54,125 bases of DNA from Thermoplasmata archaeon (GTDB lineage: Archaea; Thermoplasmatota; E2; UBA202; JdFR-43): NCBI GenBank assembly GCA_021162065.1, contig JAGGZK010000053.1, forward strand, positions 1 to 54,125, in the 5' to 3' direction. Numbering within the stretch: position 1 is the first letter of the stretch; each line of letters starts with the position of its first letter. The notes under the pieces were generated by a model that did no database searches, had not been told where the DNA came from, and was given only the letters and a program-made list of their open reading frames with translations. Of the stretch, positions 40,608-50,680 are shown one piece after another. A program made the translations under genes and the position numbers.

Positions 40608-42836
40608 GTGCTTGCCAGAATATGGGTGAACGGCATCGTTCAGGGTGTCGGCTTCCGCCCGTTTGTGTATAGAATTGCTGTCACGCTCGGACTTAAAGGA
40701 TATGTTCTTAACATGGGGGATGCGGGTGTTGAAATAGAGGTGGAGGGGGAAGAGGAAAAAATAAAAAAATTTGTTGAGACACTGGAAAAAAGAAAGCCGC
40801 CGCTGGCCTCCATAGAGAGCATAAAGATTGAGTTTCGAGAGGAGAAGGGTTATGAAAATTTTGAAATAAGAAAGAGCAGGGAGGAAAGAGGGGAAGGTAT
40901 TTCCGTAATCCCTCCAGATATAGCCATATGCGATGATTGTCTTGAAGATATGGAGAGGGAGGGAAGGAGGCATAACTACTTTTTCACCACATGCACCAAT
41001 TGCGGGCCAAGGTTCACAATAATAAGGCGTTTGCCATACGACAGACCCAACACCACCATGGATGAGTTTGAGATGTGTAAGGACTGCCACGCGGAGTATA
41101 CCAACCCTCTGGACAGACGCTACCATGCCCAGACCATAGCATGCATAAATTGTGGGCCTGAAATTTTTTTAAAATGGAGAAAGGAGACTCTGAAAGGAGA
41201 AGATGCCATATGGAAAGCATGTGAGATTCTTGGAGAAGGAAAAATAGTTGCCATTAAAGGTGTTGGTGGCTATCATCTTTCATGCATTGCCAGTGATGAA
41301 AGTGCTGTCAGAAATTTGAGAAGGCTTCTTGGAAGGCCCCAGAAACCCTTTGCCCTCATGGCAAAAAACATGGAAATGGTGAGGGAGATAGCATATGTGA
41401 ATGACGAAGAGGAAAAAATGCTCCTGAGTCATATACGCCCCATTGTGCTGCTAAATAAAAGGAAGGAGTTGCCCCACGTTGCCCCCCATCTCCACAATTA
41501 TGGTGTAATGCTTCCCTATACAGGGCTTCATTACCTCCTTTTCAAAAAGATAGATGCGCCGCTAATAATGACCTCCGCCAATTTCCCTGGAAAACCCATA
41601 ATTCATACAGAGAAGGAGATTGAAAGAATGGGAGCAGATGCCATATTATTTTACAATCGCCGCATATGGCAGAGGTGCGATGATTCCATAGTTAGAGTTG
41701 TGGACGGCAGGGCGTTGCTGATAAGAAGGAGTAGAGGCTTTGTTCCTGTTTCCATTCCTGTTGCTAAAGGGAAAACAAAAATACTTGCTACAGGGGCAGA
41801 GGAAAATGTGGTGGCATGCCTGCTGAAAGAAAAACATGCCTTCCTCACCCAATACCTGGGCCATGTGAACAGCGTGGAAAACCTGGAATTTTTTGAAGAT
41901 GCTATAAAACATCTATCCGGTTTAATCAATTTTAAGGCAGAAGGTGTTGCCTGTGATATGCATCCTGCATTCCTCAGCAGCAAATATGCGGAGGGAATTG
42001 CAGAAAAGGAGAATATTCCATTGTTCAGGGTGCAGCATCATCATGCCCATGTTGCGGGAGTGATGGCAGAGTATGGATTAAAAGAGGCAATAGGAATTGC
42101 CATGGACGGCTTTGGATATGGTGAGGACGGCATGGCATGGGGAGGAGAGGTGATATATTCCAATATTGCCTCATATGAAAGAGTTGCACATCTTGAATAT
42201 CATCCCATGCCCGGCGGAGACACGGCAACCCGCTACCCTCTTCGCATAGTGGCGGGCATTCTTGGGAGGAATGCGGAGGAATTTTTGATGGAGAGGAGGG
42301 ATGCTTTTCCCCATGGAGAGAAGGAGATAGAGGTTGTTCTCAAAATGGTGGAGAAGGAAAGATTAAAAACAAGCAGCTGTGGCCGTTTACTGGATGGCAT
42401 TGCCGCCATGCTGGATATATGTCACAAAATGCATTATGAAGGGGAGGGGGCGATGAAGCTGGAGAGTGTGGCAAGGAATGGCAGAAACATACTGGAGATG
42501 GAGTCAGAGATAAAAAATGGTGTCATCCACACCAGAGAAATGGTGAGGGAACTTTTTGAAAGCATGGAGAAAGCAGAGAAGGAAGACCTGGCCTATTCCG
42601 CTGAGGAATATATTGCCACATCCATGGCAGAGGCGGCGATTATGGAAGCAGAGAAGAGAGGGATAAAGGATATGGTTCTCTCGGGAGGATGCGCCTACAA
42701 CGAGCATATCACAGGAAGGATAAAAGAAAGGGTGGAGGAGCACGGGCTTAATCTTTTCCTTCCCTCTCTAATTCCGTGTGGCGATGGAGGTATATCCTTC
42801 GGGCAGGCGATGGTGGCAGCGGAGAGGATGAAGTAG
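40608..42836 (+). CDS. hypF: Carbamoyltransferase HypF, hydrogenase maturation
   Basis: The 742-residue protein starts with GTG and has an acylphosphatase domain (VNGIVQGVGFRPFVYRI, about 6-22), two zinc fingers (CDDCLEDMER with CTNCGP; CKDCHAEY with CINCGP; about 105-180), a YrdC-like domain (KGVGGYHLSCIA) and a Kae1-like domain (QHHHAHVAGVMAEYGL; FGYGEDGMAWGGE). It makes the cyanide ligands of NiFe hydrogenase from carbamoyl phosphate. The length is normal. The hydrogenase itself is outside the window. Confidence 0.95.
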   Translation: MLARIWVNGIVQGVGFRPFVYRIAVTLGLKGYVLNMGDAGVEIEVEGEEEKIKKFVETLEKRKPPLASIESIKIEFREEKGYENFEIRKSREERGEGISVIPPDIAICDDCLEDMEREGRRHNYFFTTCTNCGPRFTIIRRLPYDRPNTTMDEFEMCKDCHAEYTNPLDRRYHAQTIACINCGPEIFLKWRKETLKGEDAIWKACEILGEGKIVAIKGVGGYHLSCIASDESAVRNLRRLLGRPQKPFALMAKNMEMVREIAYVNDEEEKMLLSHIRPIVLLNKRKELPHVAPHLHNYGVMLPYTGLHYLLFKKIDAPLIMTSANFPGKPIIHTEKEIERMGADAILFYNRRIWQRCDDSIVRVVDGRALLIRRSRGFVPVSIPVAKGKTKILATGAEENVVACLLKEKHAFLTQYLGHVNSVENLEFFEDAIKHLSGLINFKAEGVACDMHPAFLSSKYAEGIAEKENIPLFRVQHHHAHVAGVMAEYGLKEAIGIAMDGFGYGEDGMAWGGEVIYSNIASYERVAHLEYHPMPGGDTATRYPLRIVAGILGRNAEEFLMERRDAFPHGEKEIEVVLKMVEKERLKTSSCGRLLDGIAAMLDICHKMHYEGEGAMKLESVARNGRNILEMESEIKNGVIHTREMVRELFESMEKAEKEDLAYSAEEYIATSMAEAAIMEAEKRGIKDMVLSGGCAYNEHITGRIKERVEEHGLNLFLPSLIPCGDGGISFGQAMVAAERMK

Positions 42837-42844
42837 GAAGGCCA

Positions 42845-42855
42845 AAATTTTTTAA
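42845..42855 (+). promoter_or_regulatory. TATA-like element for the por operon
   Basis: The AATTTTTTAAT element is centred about 28 bases before the porG ATG at 42878, fitting a leaderless transcript for the five-gene operon. Confidence 0.5.
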
Positions 42856-42877
42856 TGGTAGCCGCATTCATTAGCAA

Positions 42878-43426
42878 ATGCTGAAGGAAATAATATTTTA
42901 TGGCAGAGGTGGACAGGGTGGTGTGACCGCAGCCAATCTTCTTGCCTCCGCCGCCCTCAAAAGCGGGAATAAAGGGGTGCAGGCGTTTCCTTTTTTCGGC
43001 GCAGAAAGGAGGGGTGCACCCGTAAAGGCATTCGCCAGGATAAGCGATGAGGAGATATATCTCAGGAGCCAGATTAGAGAGCCGGATGTGGTGGTTGTTC
43101 TCGATACAGGCATAATGGACGTGGTGAATGTTACGGAGGGGCTTAAGGAGGATGGCATAGTTCTTCTAAACACCCCAAGGAAGCCGTCAGAGGTGGAGAT
43201 GCCCTGCAGGGTTGCCACAGTGGATGCGACAACCATAGCATTAAACAACAAAATCCTTGTGGGAGGCATTCCTGTGGTGAATACACCGCTGGTGGGGGCA
43301 CTGGCGAAACTGCTGGATGGCGTCAATATAGAGGCGGTTAAGGAGGCCATAAAGGAGAGATTTGGCAAAAATGCGGAGGCAAACGCCAATGCGGCGGAGC
43401 AGGCATATAACGAGGTGGTTTTATGA
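42878..43426 (+). CDS. porG: Pyruvate:ferredoxin oxidoreductase, gamma subunit
   Basis: The 182-residue protein opens with [21 protein letters not shown] and has [15 protein letters not shown] (about 43-57), both defining the gamma domain of 2-oxoacid:ferredoxin oxidoreductases. It overlaps porD by four bases. The subunit order gamma, delta, alpha, beta is the standard archaeal POR order. Confidence 0.95.
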   Translation: MLKEIIFYGRGGQGGVTAANLLASAALKSGNKGVQAFPFFGAERRGAPVKAFARISDEEIYLRSQIREPDVVVVLDTGIMDVVNVTEGLKEDGIVLLNTPRKPSEVEMPCRVATVDATTIALNNKILVGGIPVVNTPLVGALAKLLDGVNIEAVKEAIKERFGKNAEANANAAEQAYNEVVL

Positions 43427-43671
43427 TAAAAACAGCTTTATCTACGCCTACTGAAGGGGCAATGGGAAAGACGGGCACATGGCGTGTTTTCCGCCCCGTG
43501 ATAGATAAAGAAAAGTGCATAAAATGCTGGTTCTGCTGGGTTTACTGCCCTGATGCAGCCATAGCAAGAAAGGAATATCCCGAGGTGGACTATGACTACT
43601 GCAAGGGATGCGGAATATGCGCCAATGAATGTCCTGTAAATGCCATAGAGATGAGGAGGGAGGAAAAATGA
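43423..43671 (+). CDS. porD: Pyruvate:ferredoxin oxidoreductase, delta subunit (2 x 4Fe-4S)
   Basis: The 82-residue ferredoxin-like protein has [16 protein letters not shown] and [16 protein letters not shown], two complete four-Cys motifs. It carries electrons from the TPP site to ferredoxin. Its stop overlaps the porA start as ATGA. Confidence 0.95.
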   Translation: MIKTALSTPTEGAMGKTGTWRVFRPVIDKEKCIKCWFCWVYCPDAAIARKEYPEVDYDYCKGCGICANECPVNAIEMRREEK

Positions 43672-44783
43672 TTGTTATAGATACCGGCAACCATATTGCT
43701 GCCCTCGCAGCCAAAATGGCGAAACCTCATGTTATTGCTGCATATCCCATAACGCCCCAGACAACCATAGTGGAGCGCCTTGCCCAGTATGTTGAAAATG
43801 GAGAGATGGATGCGGAGTTTATAAGAGTGGAGTCGGAGCATTCCGCCATGGCTGCCTGTATAGGGGCAGCAAGCGTGGGGGCGAGAACCTTCACGGCCAC
43901 CTCCTCGCACGGATTGCTATTAATGCATGAGATGCTTCACTGGGCGGGGCTGGCAAGGCTGCCCATAGTGATGGTGAATGTCAACCGTGCCCTCGGCCCG
44001 GGATGGAACATATGGAGTGATCTGAACGATTCCTTATCGCAACGCGACACCGGATGGATACAGTTTTATGCCTCAAGCGTGCAGGAAGCATATGACAACA
44101 TAATTCAGGCGTATAAGATTGCGGAAAACGAGGAGGTCATGCTTCCAGCCATGATATGCTACGACGGCTTTATATTAAGTCATACATCCATGCCGGCAGA
44201 AATTCCCGAGCAGCATGAGGTGGATAAGTTTCTGCCAGAATACAAGCCAGCATGGAAAATGGATGTGGAGAAGCCGGCAACACATGGGAATATAGTGCCG
44301 CCGGAATATTACATCCAGATAAGATATGATATGCATCTTGCCATGGAGAGGGCAAAGAAGATAATACAGGAGGTTGGAGAGGAATTTGGACGGAAGTTTG
44401 GCAGGGAGTATGGATTGATACATGAATACAGATGCGATGATGCTGATTATGTGATGGTAACCATGTCTTCTATAGCAGCAGAGGGGAGGGTGGCTGTTGA
44501 CAGATTGAGGGAGAAGGGAGAAAAGGTTGGACTGGTGAATTTAAGGACATTCCGTCCCTTCCCCCGTGAAATGCTGAAATACGACAAAATGATTGTTATA
44601 GATCGCGATATTTCTCCCGGATTGGGAGGTGTGGTGTACAATGAAATCAGAGGAAATGGAAGCGAGGTATATGGATTCATGGCCGGACTGGGAGGCATGG
44701 ACGTCAGTTATAAGGACATAGAGAGAATGTACGAACTTGCCAAACAGGGCAAGGAAGGATTGTATCCGCTGGAGGTGAAATGA
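43668..44783 (+). CDS. porA: Pyruvate:ferredoxin oxidoreductase, alpha subunit
   Basis: The track ORF opens 39 bases earlier in porD; the ATG at 43668 overlapping its stop gives 371 residues. Motifs are [18 protein letters not shown] (about 24-41), [34 protein letters not shown] and [20 protein letters not shown]. It binds substrate and TPP with porB. The product acetyl-CoA would feed ADP-forming synthetase for ATP. Confidence 0.95.
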   Translation: MIVIDTGNHIAALAAKMAKPHVIAAYPITPQTTIVERLAQYVENGEMDAEFIRVESEHSAMAACIGAASVGARTFTATSSHGLLLMHEMLHWAGLARLPIVMVNVNRALGPGWNIWSDLNDSLSQRDTGWIQFYASSVQEAYDNIIQAYKIAENEEVMLPAMICYDGFILSHTSMPAEIPEQHEVDKFLPEYKPAWKMDVEKPATHGNIVPPEYYIQIRYDMHLAMERAKKIIQEVGEEFGRKFGREYGLIHEYRCDDADYVMVTMSSIAAEGRVAVDRLREKGEKVGLVNLRTFRPFPREMLKYDKMIVIDRDISPGLGGVVYNEIRGNGSEVYGFMAGLGGMDVSYKDIERMYELAKQGKEGLYPLEVK

Positions 44784-45691
44784 TGGTGGCAATAAAGGAT
44801 TTACCGCTCGATGAAAAAATATTGAAGGGGCATGCTGCCTGTCCTGGCTGCCCCATAACCATTGCTTTAAGAATTGCTCTCAAGGCGCTGGGAGAGAAAA
44901 CCATGCTTGTAATCCCCGCCTCCTGCAGCGCCGTGGTGCAGGCATTGTATCCGAAAACGGCATTCAATGTGCCCACCCTTAACATCGCCTTTGAGGCGTC
45001 TGCGGCGGCAGCTTCTGGAGTCAGCTCCGCCCTAAAAGCGCTGGAGAAGGAGGATGTGCTCCCGGTTGTGTGGGCTGGAGATGGAGGAAGTTATGACATT
45101 GGCCTGCAGGCTTTATCGGGAGCGCTGGAGAGGGGAACGGATTTCATATATGTCTGCTACAATAACCAGATGTATTCCAACACGGGCATACAGAGGAGTG
45201 GGGCAACGCCCTATGGAGCATGGACCACCACAACATGGAAGGGAAAGGAAGAGCATCAGAAGGAACTGGCTGAAATAGTAATGGCACACCACATTCCATA
45301 TGTGGCGACGGCCACCATTGCCTATCCCACCGATTTATACGAAAAAATGAAGAAGGCCAAGGAGATGAAGGGACCCAGATATATTGAAATTCTCGCTCCC
45401 TGCCCACCTGGATGGAGATTCGATATGAGCAAGACGGTGGAGATGTCACGCCTTGCCGTGGAGACGGGGGCATGGGTTCTGTATGAAATGGTAGATGGAA
45501 AAATGGAATTCACGGGATACAGCAAGAGATTGCTTGCGGGCAAGAAAAGAAAGCCCATAAAGGATTGGCTCAAAATGCAGGGGAGATTCAGACATCTCAC
45601 AGAGGAAGATATAGAGGAGATAAAGAAGGAAATAGATGCCAAGTGGGATTACTATATGAAAATATATGGAGGAAATGAAGACGGGAAATGA
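44780..45691 (+). CDS. porB: Pyruvate:ferredoxin oxidoreductase, beta subunit
   Basis: The 303-residue protein has the TPP-binding pattern: HAACPGCPITIALRIAL (about 18-34), WAGDGGSYDIGLQALSGALE (about 95-114), CYNNQMYSNTGIQRSGATPY (about 124-143) and a conserved Cys for a 4Fe-4S cluster (CPPGW). It starts overlapping the porA stop, and its stop overlaps larC by four bases. Confidence 0.95.
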   Translation: MMVAIKDLPLDEKILKGHAACPGCPITIALRIALKALGEKTMLVIPASCSAVVQALYPKTAFNVPTLNIAFEASAAAASGVSSALKALEKEDVLPVVWAGDGGSYDIGLQALSGALERGTDFIYVCYNNQMYSNTGIQRSGATPYGAWTTTTWKGKEEHQKELAEIVMAHHIPYVATATIAYPTDLYEKMKKAKEMKGPRYIEILAPCPPGWRFDMSKTVEMSRLAVETGAWVLYEMVDGKMEFTGYSKRLLAGKKRKPIKDWLKMQGRFRHLTEEDIEEIKKEIDAKWDYYMKIYGGNEDGK

Positions 45692-46830
45692 TTGCCTACT
45701 TTGACGTGATAACAGGAGTAAGCGGGGACATGTTCCTCTCATCCCTCATAGATGCGGGATTCCCTGAAGAGAAATTGAGGGAGGAGCTGAAAAAACTTCA
45801 TCTGGATTTTGAACTCGTTGTAAAAAAAAGAAGGGATGTGATAGAAGCCACGACTCTGGAGGTCATGTACAACGAAGAGGAGGAAATGGAAAGGCATCTT
45901 TCAGATATCCTCACCATACTCGAAAATTCTGAAATCGATGATGAAGTCAAAGGAAAGGCAAAAGAACTCTTCCATCGTCTGGCAGAGGCGGAGGCAAAAA
46001 TTCATGGCACAAGCGTGGAGAAGATACATTTTCATGAAGTGGGGGCGGTAGATACAATAGTGGACATAGTTGGCTCCCTCATTGCCCTAAAGGGATTGGG
46101 CATAGAAGAGATATATTCCTCCCCTGTGGTGCTTGGAAAGGAAAAAGTAAAGACAGAGCATGGTGTGATACCCGTGCCAGCCCCCGCCACCTTAGAACTT
46201 TTGAAGGGGAAGCCAGTGAGATTTTCCTCCGTGCCCACGGAAATGACCACACCGACCGGGGCTGTGTTGATATCCATGGCGGAATTTTCCTATCCGGAGA
46301 TGGAGATAAAGAGCATAGGATACGGCATGGGAAAGAAAAAGATGGATATGCCGAATGTGCTCAGGGTCGTCATAGGGAAAAAATCATTCATCCATGATTT
46401 ATATGTAATAGAAACTAACATAGATGATATGAGTTCCGAGGTATATCCCTTCATAATTGAAAGGTTGCTGGGTGCTGGAGCGATGGACGCCTTTGTTATG
46501 CCAGCAATCATGAAGAAGGGAAGAGCGGGCAATCTGCTCAGGGTCATTGCACCTGCTGAAAATCTGGAGGAAATAAAGGGTATAATTTTCAATGAGACCT
46601 CCACTCTGGGCATAAGATATCACGGGGTGAGGAGGCATGTTCTGGAAAGGAGGATAATAAAGGTGGAAACTGAATATGGGGAGATAAGGGTGAAAGTAGG
46701 GTATCACAACGGAAAGGTGACCACCATCTCGCCAGAATATGAGGACTGCAGGAGGATTGCGGAGAAAAGCAAAGTTCCGCTGAAGAAAATATATGAGGAA
46801 GCAAGGGAAAGGGCGAAGAAGATGCTATAA
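45688..46830 (+). CDS. larC: Nickel-pincer cofactor biosynthesis protein LarC (DUF111)
   Basis: The 380-residue protein opens MIAYFDVITGVSGDMFLSSL, has FHEVGAVDTIVDIVGSL (about 111-127), SSPVVLGKEKVKTEHGVIPVP and TEMTTPTGAVLI, the pattern of LarC, which inserts nickel into the pincer cofactor of lactate racemase-type enzymes. No larB, larE or larA is in the window. It is coupled to porB by a four-base overlap, an unusual partner. Confidence 0.9.
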   Translation: MIAYFDVITGVSGDMFLSSLIDAGFPEEKLREELKKLHLDFELVVKKRRDVIEATTLEVMYNEEEEMERHLSDILTILENSEIDDEVKGKAKELFHRLAEAEAKIHGTSVEKIHFHEVGAVDTIVDIVGSLIALKGLGIEEIYSSPVVLGKEKVKTEHGVIPVPAPATLELLKGKPVRFSSVPTEMTTPTGAVLISMAEFSYPEMEIKSIGYGMGKKKMDMPNVLRVVIGKKSFIHDLYVIETNIDDMSSEVYPFIIERLLGAGAMDAFVMPAIMKKGRAGNLLRVIAPAENLEEIKGIIFNETSTLGIRYHGVRRHVLERRIIKVETEYGEIRVKVGYHNGKVTTISPEYEDCRRIAEKSKVPLKKIYEEARERAKKML

Positions 46831-46857
46831 CTTTTATATCCCGCACCATTTTTCATC

Positions 46858-47019
46858 ATGGTGAAATGCGAATTCTGTTTGAATTTCAATGGTGTCACAT
46901 GCATAGAGCCCCACAGCGAAAAATATGGAAAGGAGATAGAGAATCCCATGGAGGACATAGATTGCCCGTATTATCTGGAAAAGGGCATAGCCGGGCTGGT
47001 GGGCATGGGAATGATTTGA
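46858..47019 (+). CDS. Small cysteine-rich protein (53 residues)
   Basis: The ORF is too short for the track. It reads MVKCEFCLNFNGVTCIEPHS, with Cys at 4, 7, 15 and 36 (DCPYY), a likely zinc or iron-sulfur site. It starts 28 bases after larC. Function unknown. Confidence 0.6.
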   Translation: MVKCEFCLNFNGVTCIEPHSEKYGKEIENPMEDIDCPYYLEKGIAGLVGMGMI

Positions 47020-47030
47020 TGGCGCAACAT

Positions 47031-47040
47031 CTATTTAAGG
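47031..47040 (+). promoter_or_regulatory. TATA-like element for the helicase gene
   Basis: The CTATTTAAGG element lies about 24 bases before the GTG start at 47060, which suits a leaderless transcript. Confidence 0.5.
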
Positions 47041-47059
47041 CATTTTTCATGTAATAAGT

Positions 47060-49723
47060 GTGCTTCATCCAGAAATAGAAAAGGTGATGCAGAAACTGGG
47101 CATTTCCAGCCTCACATTACCGCAGGAGAGAGCAATACCAAAAATTCTGGAGGGAAAGCACTGTCTGATAATAGCACCCACAGGTCTGGGGAAGACGGAG
47201 GCGGCATTGCTTCCGGTATTTCATCTTTTCCTGGAGGAGAGAAAAAGAAGGGAAATGAAAGGCATAAACATCCTTTACATCACCCCCCTCCGGGCCCTCA
47301 ACAGAGACATGCTTCGCAGAACCATGGAATGGGGAAAGGCATTGAATATAAAAATAGGGGTTCGTCATGGTGACACCACAAAATATGAAAGGAGAAGACA
47401 GATGCTGCATCCCCCGAATATGCTTATCACAACTCCGGAAACGTTGCAGATTCTTCTCTCCGGCAGGAGATTGAGGGAGGGTCTGAAAAATGTAGGATGG
47501 GTGATTGTGGACGAAATCCACGAACTGGCGGGAGGCGAGAGGGGGGCACAGATGGCTGTGGCACTGGAAAGGCTGCGGAAAATCGCCGGCGATTTTCAGA
47601 GAATCGGTTTATCCGCCACCATAGGAAATCCTGAGGAGGTGGCAAGATTTCTGAATCTGGAGGGGGCAGAAATAGTGGATGCCATGGGAGAGAAGGCAAT
47701 GGAAATAGAGGTGGAAGTCCCTGAAGTAAAGGAGGAAGATCATGGCATCGCGGAAAAGATGGAATTGGGAGTTGAATCCGCATCTCTCCTTAGAAGGGTG
47801 AAGGAGGTCATAGAAAAGCATGAGGCCACTCTCTTCTTTGTGAATACCAGGGATGCGGCGGAGATACTGGCCGCCCGCCTCAAGGAGATGGGGGCGGATA
47901 TAGAGATACATCATGGTTCTCTTTCAAGGGAGGCGAGGATAGAGGCGGAGGAAAGGTTCAAAAAGGGTGAGGTGAAAGCCCTTATATGCACTTCATCGCT
48001 GGAGCTGGGAATAGACGTGGGTCAGGCGGATTTTGTTCTGCAGTATAACTCTCCCAGACAGGTGACAAGAATTGTTCAGAGAGTGGGAAGGAGCGGGCAT
48101 CGGGTTGGAAAGGTTTCCAGAGGGATGATAGTGGCCATAAATCCTGAAGAATATGCGGAGGCAAAGGTGATTGCAGAGAAGGCCATAAAGGGAGAGATAG
48201 AAAAGATAAGGATAAGGGAAAATCCCGTGGCAGTGATGGCGAATCAGATAATAGCGATGGCGGTGGAATATGGAGAGGTGAAGGAGAGTTTCGTCTATGA
48301 TGTATTGAAAAGGACATATCCCTTCAGAAATTTGGATATGGAGTTATTTCGGAAAGTTGTCGAGCAGCTCAGAAATAGTGGCATAATATGGGCTGAAAAT
48401 GGAATTATAAAGAGGAGGAGGAAATCCACCTTCTATTTCATAGATAACATATCCATGATTCCCGATGAGAAAAGTTACGATGTTCTGGATATATCTTCTG
48501 GCAAAAAAATAGGAAAACTGGATGAAGGCTTCGTAAGCAAATATTGCGAGGTGGGCTCAAGATTCATAATAAAGGGGCGGGCATGGGAAGTGGTGAAAAA
48601 GGATGAAATCATACACGTATCCCCTGTTGTCAGAACATATATTGTTCCGGACTGGGCTGGAGAGGAGATACCTGTACCTTTCGAGGTGGCAAGGGAGGTG
48701 GGAAAATTAAGGAGGATGGTGGCGGAGGGAAAAATAAAGGACAGGATAATGGAGGAGGAAATCAGGGAGCAGAAGGAAAAGGGATTCATTGTTCCTTCTG
48801 ACAGAATCATAACCATAGAGGGAAAGGGAAATGTTGTCTACATAAACACCCATTTTGGAACCAGGGTTAATGAAACTCTGAGTAAAATAATCGGCTCGTT
48901 GCTTGCTCAGAGGATCGGAGAGAGTATCGCCATGGAAAATGATGCGTATCGAATAAGATTTATAGTGCCCCACTCCATTGACAAAAAAATTGTGAAGGAC
49001 ATTCTTCTCTCCATAAAGCCAGAGGGTATTGAAGACCTTCTTCATATTATTCTGAAGAGATCTGCCTTCATAAAATGGGATGCGGTGAAGGTGGCCAGAA
49101 AATTTGGCATTCTGGAAAAGGATGCCAGCTATGAAAATTTCTCCATGGATAGGATAATGAATGCCTTCCGCAACACCCCTTTTATGGAGGAGGTGGTGGA
49201 CAGGGTGATATGGGAAAAAATGGATGTGGAGAATACGATGAAGGCGGTGAGGATGATAAGGGATGGAGAAATAGAGATAAAATTGCAGCCTCTTTCTCCA
49301 ATCTCGCTTGAGGGGGAGAAAGCAAGGAAGGAATTTTTGAGACCCTTTGGTCTCGATGCTTCCCTTCTTAAAGCCATAAAAAAGAGGATAGAGGAGACGG
49401 CGATAACAATGATATGCATGGCATGTGGCTATGAAATAAAAACAAGGGTGGAGAGGGCGCCCCTCACATGTCCAAAATGTTCCTCCAAGATGCTCGCCGT
49501 TACGAAAGGAAGCATAAAAGAAAAAAGCAGGGAGTGGCTCATGAAAAACGCCTCTTTGGTGGCGGCCTATGGAAAAAGGGCCATAATGGCCATGGCCGCC
49601 CATGGTGTCGGCCCAGATACTGCATCAAGGATACTTTCCATGGAAAAAAAGGGAGACGATTTTTTGAAGGAGATACTGAAGGCGGAAATAACTTATGCGA
49701 GGACGAGAAGATTCTGGGATTGA
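47060..49723 (+). CDS. Lhr-type superfamily 2 helicase
   Basis: The 887-residue protein starts with GTG. It has the Q motif and Walker A APTGLGKTEAALLPVFH (about 38-54), the DEIH box in VDEIHELAGGERGAQ (about 150-164), SATIGNPEEVARFL, TSSLELGIDVGQADFVLQYN and QRVGRSGHR (motif VI), then Lhr-type winged-helix domains. Near 785-815 there is a zinc ribbon CMACGYEIKTR with CPKCSSKM, and a helix-hairpin-like end. It unwinds DNA or RNA-DNA hybrids in repair. Long archaeal Lhr2/ASH-like forms have this size. Confidence 0.93.
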   Translation: MLHPEIEKVMQKLGISSLTLPQERAIPKILEGKHCLIIAPTGLGKTEAALLPVFHLFLEERKRREMKGINILYITPLRALNRDMLRRTMEWGKALNIKIGVRHGDTTKYERRRQMLHPPNMLITTPETLQILLSGRRLREGLKNVGWVIVDEIHELAGGERGAQMAVALERLRKIAGDFQRIGLSATIGNPEEVARFLNLEGAEIVDAMGEKAMEIEVEVPEVKEEDHGIAEKMELGVESASLLRRVKEVIEKHEATLFFVNTRDAAEILAARLKEMGADIEIHHGSLSREARIEAEERFKKGEVKALICTSSLELGIDVGQADFVLQYNSPRQVTRIVQRVGRSGHRVGKVSRGMIVAINPEEYAEAKVIAEKAIKGEIEKIRIRENPVAVMANQIIAMAVEYGEVKESFVYDVLKRTYPFRNLDMELFRKVVEQLRNSGIIWAENGIIKRRRKSTFYFIDNISMIPDEKSYDVLDISSGKKIGKLDEGFVSKYCEVGSRFIIKGRAWEVVKKDEIIHVSPVVRTYIVPDWAGEEIPVPFEVAREVGKLRRMVAEGKIKDRIMEEEIREQKEKGFIVPSDRIITIEGKGNVVYINTHFGTRVNETLSKIIGSLLAQRIGESIAMENDAYRIRFIVPHSIDKKIVKDILLSIKPEGIEDLLHIILKRSAFIKWDAVKVARKFGILEKDASYENFSMDRIMNAFRNTPFMEEVVDRVIWEKMDVENTMKAVRMIRDGEIEIKLQPLSPISLEGEKARKEFLRPFGLDASLLKAIKKRIEETAITMICMACGYEIKTRVERAPLTCPKCSSKMLAVTKGSIKEKSREWLMKNASLVAAYGKRAIMAMAAHGVGPDTASRILSMEKKGDDFLKEILKAEITYARTRRFWD

Positions 49724-49745
49724 TGAAAGGGAGGATAAAAAGAAA

Positions 49746-49756
49746 AATAATTAATA
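49746..49756 (+). promoter_or_regulatory. TATA-like element for the ABC transporter genes
   Basis: The AATAATTAATA element is centred about 27 bases before the ATG at 49778. Confidence 0.5.
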
Positions 49757-49777
49757 CCTCGCCATGATTTCCAGCAA

Positions 49778-50680
49778 ATGATAGAAGTGAGTAACCTCCG
49801 GAAGGAATATGATGGCGTTGTCGCCGTTGATGGCATTTCCTTTAAAGTGGAAAAGGGTGAAATTTTTGCATTGCTTGGCCCTAATGGAGCGGGAAAAACA
49901 ACAACCATAAAATCAATACTGGGGCTCATAAATTATGAGGGGGAGATAAAAATAGAAGGCAAGGAAGCGAGAAGCAATGAAAAGGAAATAAAAAGAAAAC
50001 TCGGTTATCTGCCGGAGAAGGTGGCATTCTATGACAACCTCACGGCCATCCAGACACTCCAGTTTTTTGCAGAACTCAAGGGGCTCAAAAATGTGGACTT
50101 CATGGCTCTTCTTAAGGAAGTGGGACTTGAGAAGGATGCTGAAAGAAAGGTGGGGGGGTACTCCAAAGGAATGCTTCAACGTCTCGGTTTTGCCCAGTGC
50201 ATTATGGGTTCTCCTTCTCTCCTTATTCTCGATGAGCCCACCACCGGACTGGATGCCGTTGGGGCCTATGAATTGAGGGAGAAAATAAAAAGGTTGAATG
50301 AGGAAGGCGTCACCATTCTTCTCTCCTCCCATATACTTTCGGAGGTGCAGGAACTCAGTCACAGGGTGGCGATAATGAACAAGGGAAAGATAGTGGCAAT
50401 AGATACGGTGGAAAATCTGAGCAAGAAATTTGAGGTGGAGCCGAGGTTGAGGGTAGAACTGCAGCGGCCCTCTGACTACATCCTCAAACTCGTGAAGGGA
50501 ATAAAATCTGTGAAAGATGTTAAAGCAGATGGAAATGTTCTTGAAATTTTATGCCCTCCCAGCGCCAAACTCTCCATCATAAATACCATTGAAGAAGCGG
50601 GAGGAAAAATACTTGATTTCAAAACCGTGGAGCCAACCTTAGAGGAAATTTTCATAAAGGTGGTGAAGGAGAATGAATGA
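49778..50680 (+). CDS. ABC transporter ATP-binding protein
   Basis: The 300-residue protein has Walker A GPNGAGKTTTIKSILGLI (about 35-52), the signature GGYSKGMLQRLGFAQ (about 126-140), Walker B LLILDEPTTGLDAVG (about 148-162) and a His switch (LLSSHILSEVQEL). The last 80 residues form the tail domain of export-type ATPases of the NatA or CcmA kind. It overlaps the permease by eight bases. The substrate is not evident. Confidence 0.95.
   Translation: MIEVSNLRKEYDGVVAVDGISFKVEKGEIFALLGPNGAGKTTTIKSILGLINYEGEIKIEGKEARSNEKEIKRKLGYLPEKVAFYDNLTAIQTLQFFAELKGLKNVDFMALLKEVGLEKDAERKVGGYSKGMLQRLGFAQCIMGSPSLLILDEPTTGLDAVGAYELREKIKRLNEEGVTILLSSHILSEVQELSHRVAIMNKGKIVAIDTVENLSKKFEVEPRLRVELQRPSDYILKLVKGIKSVKDVKADGNVLEILCPPSAKLSIINTIEEAGGKILDFKTVEPTLEEIFIKVVKENE

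Noticed and set aside
48707-49603. 298-residue minus-strand ORF
   Set aside because: It lies entirely within the Lhr-type helicase gene and is rich in His, Tyr and Phe as expected of a shadow frame.
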